From Mytilus trossulus (lineage: Eukaryota > Mollusca > Bivalvia > Mytilida > Mytilidae): a stretch of DNA of 64,000 nt. Below are positions 55,640 to 64,000 of this stretch, piece after piece (position 1 is the first letter of the stretch; each line of letters opens with the position of its first letter). The translations under genes were made by a program, and so were the position numbers. The stretch is taken from contig NC_086378.1 of assembly GCF_036588685.1 (NCBI RefSeq), forward strand, positions 32,155,578 through 32,219,577. Direction: 5' to 3'. The notes under the pieces were generated by a model. It made no database searches, was not told where the DNA came from, and was given only the letters and a program-made list of their open reading frames with translations.

Positions 55640-57925
55640 TATGCTGAAGTGTTTTATTGACAACTATTGTTGAATTCGAAGAAAAACTTTTTCAACAAAT
55701 TGTCGGCATTCCTGTGGGAACGAACTGTGCGTCTCGCCTTGTAGACCACTTCTTATTTTCATACAAGTCAGAGATCTGTCAGACACTTGTCAAAAAAAGT
55801 AGATCAAATTTGGTGAAGCCAGTTTCCTCTGCCTCATTTTTAGACTTAAACTAGGAATTTGACATTGACGGTAATTTAAATATCATCATCTATGAAAAAC
55901 GAGCCGATTTTAATTTTTAAATTACGAATTTCACCAACCTTAACAATATATACCAACTTCACCTGCTTATTAGATATACATATTCAAGACCTAGCAGCTG
56001 CTACTCAGCCTCTGAGTAGAAAGTTTAGGAACCACGGGCATGTTAAGGAACATCTCGTCTTTTTAGCTCACCTAACCCGAAGGGCCAATTGAGCTTATGC
56101 CATCACTTGGCGTCCGTCGTTCGTCGTCTTTCGTCGTAAACTATTTCAAGAATCTTCTCCTCTGAAAATACTAGGCCAAATATTTCCAAACTTTAACTGA
56201 ATGTTCCTTAAGGTATCTAGTTTATCAATTGTATCCGAAGTTTTGATCTATCAACAAACATGGTCGCCATTGCTAAAAATAGAACATAGGGGTCAAATGC
56301 AGTTTTTGGCTTATATCTCAAAAACGGAAGCATTTAGAGCAAAACTGACATGGGTTAAAAATGTTCAATAGGTCAAGATCTATCAGCCCTGAAATTTCAA
56401 ATAAATCAAACATTCCATTGTTGGGTTGCTGCCACTTAATTGGTAATTTTAAGGAAATTTTGCTGTTTTTGGTCATTATCTTGAATATTGTTATAGATAA
56501 AGATAAACTGTAAACAGCAAAAATGATCAGCAAAGTAAGATCTACAAATAAGTTAATATGACCAAAATTGTCAATTGACCCCTTAAGGGGTTGTTGTCCT
56601 TTAATAACAATGTTTCACAATTTGTTCATCATATTTGCTAACTTTCAAAAATCTTCTCCTCTGAAACTGCTCAACCAAATTCAACCAAACTTCAACTGAA
56701 TGATCAGTAGGGTGTATAAAATAAAGTTTGTGTTTTATTTTCTATTTCGTCAAAAAACATGGCCGTCATGGCTAAATATAGAACACAGGGTAAAATGCAG
56801 TTTTTGGCTTACATCTCAAAAACTCCAGCATTTAGAACAAATAAGACAGGAAGTTAAAGTATTTATTAGGTCAAGGTCTACCTGTCCTGAAATTTTCAGC
56901 CGAATTGGGTAACTGGTTTTTCAGGTATAATGCCCCTGAATTGATGATTTTAAAGAAATTTTACAGTTTTGGGTTATTATCTTGAATATTATTATAGATA
57001 CAGATAAACTGTTAATAGCAAAACTGTTAAGCAAAGTAAGATTTACAAATAAGTCAATATGATCAAAATTGTCAATTGACCCCTAAAGGAGTTATTGCCC
57101 TTTAAAGACTTTTTTTTCACAATTTGTTCATCATTTTGACTTACTTTAAAAAATCTTCTCCTTTGAAACTGCTGTATCAATTTAAGCCAAACTTAGGCTA
57201 AATGGGTTTCAGAGTATCTAGTATAAATTTTATATTTTATTTCCTTGTATGTCAAGAAACATAGCTCCTATGGCTAAAATAGAACATAGGAGAAAATGAT
57301 TTTTTTTGCTTTTGAAGAAAATAGGACGATTCAAAGAACATTTAAATAAATTGAGAAGCCAAAATAATAATTGATGAGAGATTTAACCAAAAAAAAATAA
57401 GGTGAGCGATTCAGGCTCTTGAGAGCCTCTTTTTTTCTACAGAAATTCATTGGAAGGTACAAAGACCTTGTTGATAAATACTACAAGGTGGTTTTGAAGT
57501 ATATTTCCTGGGTACTGAAATTGTGCAACATCATATAAAATTCTTTTACTTGTCTTTTTGAATTATACTATTACTGTTGAGTCCATTTTTTGGTGATATG
57601 CATTTGACGTGGCTCGGTACTTATATATCCCGACATTGTGCTATGGTAACATTTGTAATCTGGTCTTTAATTTTGTTTATTTGCTTTCTCTATATGCCTT
57701 TTTTACTCTTTGTAAATCATTTTTGTTATAGTGATAAAGATTATAACACAATGATGACTGTTGAAACCCTATTTTGACTTTTAAGCACACCTTTTTTGGA
57801 ATTTTGTATCCTCAATGTTCTTTTAACTTTGTACTTGTTTGGCTTTACATTTTGGATGTGAGCGTCTTATTTAGATGAAAAGCACGTCTGACGTACTAAA
57901 TTATAATCCTGGTACCTTTGATAAC
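55640..57925 (+). mobile_element. PLE remnant interrupted by repeat R3
   Basis: Plus-strand frames read QIVGIPVGTNCASRLVDHFL, FSYKSEICQTLV, SFLDLN, FDIDGNLNIIIYEKRADFNF and TNFTNLNNIYQLH (55657-56060). The PLE reading resumes after the inserted R3 with KFIGRYKDLVDKYY at about 57437-57480. The 3' region (GGTGATATGCATTTGACGTG, CGGTACTTATATATCCC) ends in a degenerate hammerhead at 57861-57893 whose CTGATGA core is deleted. Many stops; inactive. Confidence 0.85.
56068..57425 (+). mobile_element. Repeat 'R3', full-length copy with three internal units
   Basis: Begins TTAGCTCACCTAACCCGAAG and ends GAGCGATTCAGGCTCTTGAG..AGCCTC. The end forms a hairpin with arms AGGCTCT/AGAGCCT. Three internal repeats about 500 bp apart each contain AATCTTCTCCT(C/T)TGAAA, TGCAGTTTTTGGCTTA and TGTCAATTGACCCC. 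Non-coding. It is inserted in the PLE remnant. Other copies: 30690-31400, 49785-50300 and 63407-64000. Confidence 0.75.
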
Positions 57926-57984
57926 TATTTTACATATTGTGTCCGTTTGTTTCATTCACACAACGTTGTCAATATAATGGAATT

Positions 57985-58100
57985 CGATGTGACTGTCATA
58001 CAATTTAGAGGTTTAGATACCCGATAGAACTAGGTTAAATCCACCATTTTTACATAAGAAAATGCCTGTACCAAAGTCCAAATGTAATTGTTGTCATATT
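57985..58100 (+). repeat. Dispersed repeat 'M', fragment
   Basis: GACTGTCATACAATTTAGAG, TAGAACTAGGTTAAATCCAC and AATGCCTGTACCAAAGTCC follow the first half of the 'M' copy at 25382. Confidence 0.5.
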
Positions 58101-58504
58101 TTTTTCAACATTGATAAATATTTATTTCAAATATTGGCTTGTTACAATATCCTTCAGGAGTCCAAGCTCCTACTGATGTTCCCTGTTACAATCCATTCAT
58201 CACTCAGGGTACTGATTAGTTGTACAATGTATATTACTATTTTTACATCATATATATAAAATGAAATCACTTAATATGACTATTCATATGTTTTCTAATA
58301 TTTGCTAAAACATTACTTTTAATTTTCAAACATACTCTTCTATTGAACTCATTGAGAAAAATTGGGAAAACATTGACATTTTTAGTCTTTTGATCAGATA
58401 TGTAGTAGGCTTTGTAAATTGAAAAACCCACAATTGTTAAAATATAATAGTTAAAGTCAAAATATTCTTCTTCAGAAGTTTTATATCCAAATACTATGTG
58501 TCTT

Positions 58505-59230
58505 AATTTATCTTAAATTCAAAAAAAGTTTTAAATACGGACACAGTATACAAAAGTGATCATTTTCTTCCTCTTGTGTACATAAATTACTAGAACTATA
58601 ATAATTGTTTACAATTTTCCACCTGCATAAAATTTCTGCCAAGTCTTTTGGTATAGATTTCTCTACTAAATTAATTTCAGCTATCCAGTTTGATTGATTT
58701 TTTAGTTTATTTAAAATGATGTCTTGAGAAATACAGCCTTTTTCATCTATGATATCATTTACATAAATAAGATCGCTTTTAATCCCTTTTTTTTTTAAAT
58801 ATAGCTTTATTTTCAAATTTAATAATGTTTTTGTTCCATTATATTTTTTTTTATATCTGTAAATGTTTCTGGTTTTTTTGTTAGACCTCCACCAGTTAAT
58901 TTTCAACGTTTAATAATATCTTTATAAAAATCTGGGATATTATCAATGCTTTCGTCTGTCTTATCCCCACTGTTTGTTTGAAACACTAACCAGTTTGACC
59001 CAAAATTGTAAAAATAGTGTTGAGGTATAATTGTCCACCCTCCTTCACAATCATTTGCTAGTCTTTTTACCCACATAGCTTTTAAAGCAGTGACATAATT
59101 ACTTATATCTATCATATTTAATCCCCCCCTGTTCATATGAACCAATAATTGAATTTCTTTTTACTTTATCTGGTGTATTATCCCAAACAAATTTAAAACA
59201 ACTTTTTTTCTATTTCTTTTAAAAAATTCT
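58505..59230 (-). mobile_element. LINE reverse transcriptase C-terminal remnant
   Basis: Minus-strand frames read FVWDNTPDKVKRNSIIGSYE, then (frameshift at a C/G run near 59127) GGLNMIDISNYVTALKAMWV, KRLANDCEGGW, and, after a stop at 58903, KINWWRSNKK, DIILNKLKNQSNW, ILCRWKIVNNYY and HFCILCPYLKLF. This order is that of the region downstream of the polymerase in non-LTR retrotransposons, ending in a degenerate Cys-His motif. It belongs to a different lineage or age from 52950-53372. Confidence 0.75.
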
Positions 59231-59514
59231 CTGGAATTCTGCAAGCAGATCCCACAAAAGTAAAAATGGGCACAATTAATGTTTTAATTTTCAATTTTGT
59301 TACAAAAATAGTAAGATTTCTTTATAGCCAAGAACAAAATAATTTATTAATCTTTTCAATCTTATTTTCAAAATCTAGTTTGTAACATTCCTCTACAAAA
59401 ATCTAGTTTGTAACATTCCTCTCTACAATGCCCAAAGTAAATGCCAAAAGTTTTTAAAAATCTATTTTTAACAAATCTAGTTTGATCTTCTTTAATAAGT
59501 TTTGGTAAGATTTT

Positions 59515-59665
59515 TTTGTGACAGTTGTTATCCATTCGTTTGATGTGTTTGAGCTTTTGATTTTGCCATTTGGTTTAATAGTTTCTGTTTTGGATTTTCC
59601 ATACAGGAAATGGTGGATTAAACCTTTTTTTTTTTAAAGCTAAACCCTTCACCTCTTGTATGGCA
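59515..59665. repeat. Rearranged 'M' repeat
   Basis: Plus-oriented CATTCGTTTGATGTGTTTGA and GCCATTTGGTTTAATAG, then a copy of the element start in plus orientation (GGTGGATTAAACC, TAAACCCTTCACCTCTTGTA) reads the opposite way, giving a partial head-to-head arrangement. Confidence 0.4.
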
Positions 59666-59934
59666 GTTTCATAAACATTATTAAAATCGAAAGAGAATAC
59701 AAAATATAGCACGATAACTAGATGTACAAGAACCGAGTCAAATGGACATTTATTAATTACCATAATAGGCTAAACAGTAAAAGTAATAATTTACCAAGAC
59801 AATTAAAAGAATATTATACTATTATATAATAACATGTTATTAAGATGGTAAACAACGTCAGTACCTATAAGCTATAATTCTTCAAGACCATCAGTTATTA
59901 TTTGTGATGTTGATACAGAATATTAAAGAAACAA

Positions 59935-60120
59935 CAGACACAGCTGTTCAGTCTTAAACCTCAAAGACACAGTCATCTCAGTACCAGATTCTATGACAAA
60001 CGAGACGAGTTTAATTTTGACATTATCAATAGTTCCCACCTTAGTAGCAAAACGTCAACTTCACCTGCATATGGGATATACATTTCCCAATTTGATTTCA
60101 AAGAAATAAATTACTTTTTG
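59935..60120 (+). mobile_element. PLE remnant (C-terminal RT scrap)
   Basis: DFNFDIIN-like reading from TTTAATTTTGACATTATCAA, followed by CAACTTCACCTGCATATGGG and ATATACATTTCCCAATTTGA, corresponding to the SNIP..AYGVYISQ stretch of other PLE copies in this window. Frameshifted, short. Confidence 0.55.
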
Positions 60121-60276
60121 AACTTAGAAAAGAAAATATACCTACTGACCTGGAGACCTAAATGTACGGTAATAATATATTTATATATATAATAAGAACA
60201 TAAACGCTCTAATTTTTACAAAAGTGTCGGATCATATCAAATAAATTCATTATAGATATCAGAACTAAATTTTGTT

Positions 60277-60327
60277 TATACGCCAGACGCGCGTTTCGTC
60301 TACATAACACTAACAGTGACGCTCGAA
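60277..60327 (-). ncRNA. Degenerate PLE hammerhead
   Basis: Reverse complement contains GAGCGTCACTGTTAGTG and AGACGAAACGCGCGTCTGGC. The GAAA, stem III and cleavage GTC are kept, but the CTGATGA core is CTGTTAG and stem II has a mismatch, so self-cleavage is not expected. Confidence 0.7.
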
Positions 60328-60704
60328 TTCTATCAAATCGGATTATATCAAAAAGACCAATCGCTTTTCATTGTGTATGGAATTATGGTTAAATATATTA
60401 GAATACTGATATTACTACTTTTGTTGACTTGGAATGAAATTGTTTATTTTTTCCAAAGACATGGATCATCAATATGATTATATATATAAAATCCTTTCAG
60501 TTGACAGCAACATTTTAATTTCCAAGCTTAAAACAACCAAATGGATTTGTATAGTATTTACTATACAAATTCTTGCAACAACCTACTAAGTCTATCATAA
60601 ATAAATTTACGGGCAACTCGACTTTTAGAAATCGATGAGCCATGTCGTTTATAAATCTTGTTAATTTTATGTCTCCATATAAATAGTGTTAATGTTGTTG
60701 TTAT

Positions 60705-61965
60705 TAGGTATTACCACATTTCCGTGTGGAAAGACCTATTGAATTTGTTCTGATTACTTTTTTTTCTTTTTTTTTTCTTCACCCTAATTTTTTTCTTGCG
60801 ATGTAAAAAAGTTTCAAAAGATGTCGCTTAAGTTTTTTTGTATGATATCATACAGTCTATACGCTTTTGAAACTGACCCTGTTTAACCGAACACTTTTCT
60901 TTGTAAGAGTTATCTCCCCAAACACTGTTTTTCTTGTTATCACATCTCCTCAGCAACCGTAAAAGAAAGCGAGAAATTTATTTTTCCAAATTGCCTCATC
61001 ATATCCTCAGATGTTAGGTTTTATTTTGACCGAAGCTTTACGAAGACCCCATATGAGAGTTATTTCCCCTAATGTTTTGAAATAAGTGAAATAAATTTGT
61101 ACTGGAAAACCATAACTGATAAAAGCCTTTCGATTTGAGGTCCTTGGTCCAAAAAAATTAAATGAGGTCGAGATCAAAGGTGAAGGCCATGTTAACATTT
61201 TTGATTTTGGCTTGTTATCTCTTATTTTCAGAAATCATACAAGATATCGACAAAACATTTTCAGACAATTGTTAGTTGCGACATTTTGTAACACGTTAAT
61301 TTTACTTAAAAGGGTACGTAAGATTTAATGCGAGTTTTCCCCCTTTTATATATTAGTTGTATGGTAATATACAATGTAACTCATTAACAATATAAAGTAG
61401 AGGCCTAGAGTCTTTTGATTTGAGGTCCTTGGTTGATGACCTTGAAATTGAGCTCAAAGTCATAGCTATATATAGGTAAATTTAACGTTCTAAATTTTGA
61501 CCTTTGCTTTTTCCTTTTATGTAAACATGATAATGCCATGGGACTTTTTGCAAAAAGTTGCAAGCAATGTGACCTTGAAAAAGCCAACCGGAAGTGAACT
61601 TTTGTAAACCGGAAATATCCATTTTTTTATACATATTTAATTTAAAAGTATATAGAACCATCTATTTTGGAATCAGTGTCAAGTAAACTATCAAAACATA
61701 CCGGAAGTAACATCTTTTAGACCGGAAGTAAAAAATGATCTCCCTTATTTATTATTATATCTTTTTGTATATAAACCATATATTTTTGGAATCAGCGTTT
61801 AATGAGCTGTCATTTGACGCTAAAATTTACATTTAAAACCGAATTTAAATACTGTCATATAAAAAGATCAATACTGAGAGTTCTTAACATTAAAAGAGCG
61901 TGGCACTCCCTATACACGAGACATCGGATTTAAAGTCCCCGTTCTGACCTGACGTTGTCAAATAA
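60705..61965. repeat. Dispersed repeat starting GGTATTACCACATTTCCGTG
   Basis: TTAGGTATTACCACATTTCC, GTGGAAAGACCTATTGAATT, then AT-rich non-coding DNA with short recurring phrases ACCGGAAGT / ACCGGAAAT (61588-61730), CTTTTGATTTGAGGTCCTTGG (61129 and 61412 variants), ending GGCACTCCCTATACACGAGA. No gene seen. Boundaries are approximate. Confidence 0.45.
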
Positions 61966-61974
61966 GAGGTGTAA

Positions 61975-62635
61975 CCCAGCGGGCTCATGACGTTGTTTCA
62001 ACGTTGAAAAATTGTTGAATTTTGGTTGAGTTCGTCATCAACGTTGATTCAACGTAATTATTTTCAACGTCAAATATTCAACCACAATTCAATGTTGATT
62101 TAACATTGAAATTTCAAAAGAAAGTCGATGTTGATTCAACGTCTTATTTTCAACGTTGAAATTTTAACAGAAAGTTGATGTTGATTCAACGTCTTATTTT
62201 ACAACGGAAATAATAATTTTAAACATTTCCCACTCTTAAAACTTTGCTACTCGGAATATCACGGAAATGCTTCCGAAAGTTCGCGCATGTCGATATTTTT
62301 GTTATCATGCATTTGAGGTCATCAGGCATGGTCACATCTGTTCATCTTGTCACACTAGGAAAATTCAGAAGAAACCAAGAAATTTTGAGGTAATGATAAA
62401 TTTCATCCAATTATTTGCAGAGAATAGATATTTCACTAAATATCTTTTTCACACTGATCAAAAAATGTGAAAATAGCACAAACATTATAAAGAAACTAAT
62501 TATCTAAACGTTGATGCAATGTTGTATTTTCAACGTTGAAAGGACCTTTCATTTTCAACCTATTATTCAACGTTGATTCAACGTTTCAGCATGACGTTGT
62601 TTCAACGTTGAAGCAACGTTGATGTGCCCGCTGGG
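61975..62635. mobile_element. 661-bp element with CCCAGCGGGC ends and AACGTTGA arrays
   Basis: Terminal inverted repeats CCCAGCGGGC (61975-61984) and GCCCGCTGGG (62626-62635). Subterminal regions (61990-62200 and 62510-62615) are arrays of CAACGTTGA / TTCAACGTTGA, a palindrome-rich motif in both orientations. The unique core (about 62215-62505) has no convincing gene; a 67-codon frame there contains HGHICSSCHTRK but no recognised domain. Confidence 0.8.
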
Positions 62636-63406
62636 AAAGGTCTAAAAAGGAGGCAGATGAAGCCGTGTCTGTAGTTTATTTAATTTTTAGTTCAAATAAA
62701 TTGAACGTATTGGACTGACAGGTATCATTAAATTCCACGATAAGGACTTGTTAATGTATGGCATTTTCAGAAAAACGGAGAACTGAATTTATGTATCTCA
62801 TTTTGTTTGGTTAATACTGTTCATTAAATATTTGTCGTCGTTACTTTTGATTCCATCAATGTCCTGTGAATGTCCAATTTCAAATTGTCATCTTCCAACA
62901 GGAGAGTCAAAGTCGTATGGTTGTCTTTTGGTTCCATAAATCTGCGACATATTCGTAAAATATTCCCAAGTCTTAAATCTGTAAATCCTAAATCCAGCAA
63001 TTGTCAAAAATTTATTGCTATACTCACATGTTTTAAATTTAAATAATAATCAAAATATATAGAGAGAGTAACATAGTCTTCAATTATGACAATTGTGGAC
63101 AGTTTTCTTTACAGTATGTTAAGCTCTCAATCGTCCCGGCTATTTCATTAAAAGTAGGTAATAAATAAAGGCAACAGTAGTATAAATCGGGTTTGAGCTT
63201 TAAGATGACATAATTTTCACTGGTTTTCGGTCTATGAATACATATGTGGGATAGACAGCTACTTTTAAAAGTACAATTAATCTTGATGTACAGTTCTGAA
63301 GATGTATATAAACCGTACTACATCTTTACATCTGTATATAAACTGTACAAGCTGTATATGAAATATATGAAATAGATGATATAAATATATTGTAAAATTA
63401 CAAACT
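62636..63406. other. No gene seen
   Basis: AT-rich sequence with a small tandem at 63290-63360 (TGTATATAAACCGTAC / TGTATATAAACTGTAC). No domain or RNA gene recognised. Confidence 0.5.
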
Positions 63407-64000
63407 AGAGGCTCTCAAGAGCCTGTGTCGCTTACCTTGGTCTATGTGCATATTAAACAATGGACACAGATAAATTCATGACAAAATTGTGTTTTGGTGA
63501 AGTGTTTGTAGATCTTTCTATACTGAATATTCTTGTTGCTACAATTAGCTCTATCTATAATGAACTTGGCCCAGTAATAACAGTTGAAAATATTTTTTTT
63601 TTAAATTTACAAAAATTGTTAAAAATTGTAAAAAATTTACCTAAAAAGGCAATAACTCCTTAAAGGGTCAACTGACCAATTTGGTCATGTTGACTTATTT
63701 GTAAATCTTACTTTGCAGAACATTATTGCTGCTTACAGTTTATCTCTATCTATAATAATATTTAAGATAATAACCAAAAACAGCAAAATTTCCTTAAAAC
63801 TACCAATTCAGGGGCAGCAACCCAACAACGGGTTGTCCGATTCATCTGAAAATGTCAGGGCAGATAGATTTTGACCAGATAAACAATTTTACTTCATGTC
63901 AGATTTGCTTTAAATGCTTTGGTTTTTGAGTTATAAGCCAAAAACTGAATATTACCCTTATGTTCTATTTTTAGCCGTGGCGGCCATCTTGGTTGGTTGG
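63407..64000 (-). mobile_element. Repeat 'R3', minus copy, runs off the window
   Basis: Begins AGAGGCTCTCAAGAGCCTG (the hairpin end of R3 in reverse), then AAAAGGCAATAACTCCTTAA, ACTTATTTGTAAATCTTACT, GATAATAACCAAAAACAGCA, CAGGGGCAGCAACCCAACAA and TTATAAGCCAAAAACTGAAT. Ends in GCCATCTTGGTTGGTTGG at the window edge. Confidence 0.75.

Noticed and set aside
57861..57893. Third hammerhead
   Set aside because: The CTGATGA core is deleted, so it is only a relic within the PLE 3' region.
62267..62470. ORF with CSSCHTRK inside the CCCAGCGGGC element
   Set aside because: The Cys/His spacing does not match a zinc-finger or THAP pattern I know, and it is short and isolated in a transposon core.

Overview
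The window looks like nuclear DNA of a bivalve mollusc, most likely a mytilid mussel. It is AT-rich, its genes have short exons and GT-AG introns, and it is packed with degenerate Penelope-like retroelements (PLEs), LINE fragments, palindromic MITEs and SINE-like repeats of kinds I associate with mussels. The species is an inference. No prokaryotic, organellar or viral gene set is visible.

Four protein-coding genes can be assembled exon by exon with consistent splice phases. (1) Minus strand, 11709-8731: a five-exon Iroquois-class TALE homeobox gene, 362 aa, with a TATA/initiator promoter candidate. (2) Plus strand, 26627-28889: a five-exon, strongly diverged TALE paralogue, 328 aa. It shares all intron positions and phases and the C-terminal KIWSI motif with gene 1, so the two form a head-to-head pair about 15 kb apart. 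(3) Minus strand, 33349-32333: a 338-aa, Golgi-type membrane-anchored FkbM-family methyltransferase with an intronless coding region. (4) Plus strand, 44340-54980: a six-exon, 168-aa calmodulin-like protein with four EF-hands, whose 6.9-kb third intron is full of repeats.

Layout: 1-4740 is a 68-bp satellite in three blocks, interrupted by a 23-bp minisatellite and a hairpin insertion. 4741-8630 is gene-free and carries a TTAA-flanked MITE. 8631-11840 is the Irx gene. 11841-26500 is the divergent intergenic spacer, with a 2.1-kb TIR element, PLE remnants and nested palindromes. 26500-29034 is the second TALE gene. 29035-32300 is repeats, including a MITE inserted in another repeat. 32300-33480 is the FkbM gene. 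33500-44300 is repeats, including a G21/C21-ended element, a LINE remnant and a 0.9-kb TIR element. 44340-55280 is the EF-hand gene. 55281-64000 is PLE, LINE and other repeats.

The most notable observations are the divergent Irx-type pair with conserved gene architecture, an apparently intact PLE-type hammerhead ribozyme in sense orientation inside intron 3 of the EF-hand gene, a 2.1-kb TIR element with CAC termini and a 5-bp target duplication, and several nested or palindromic transposons. All repeat-family statements come from comparing copies within this window and from general knowledge; no database search was possible.
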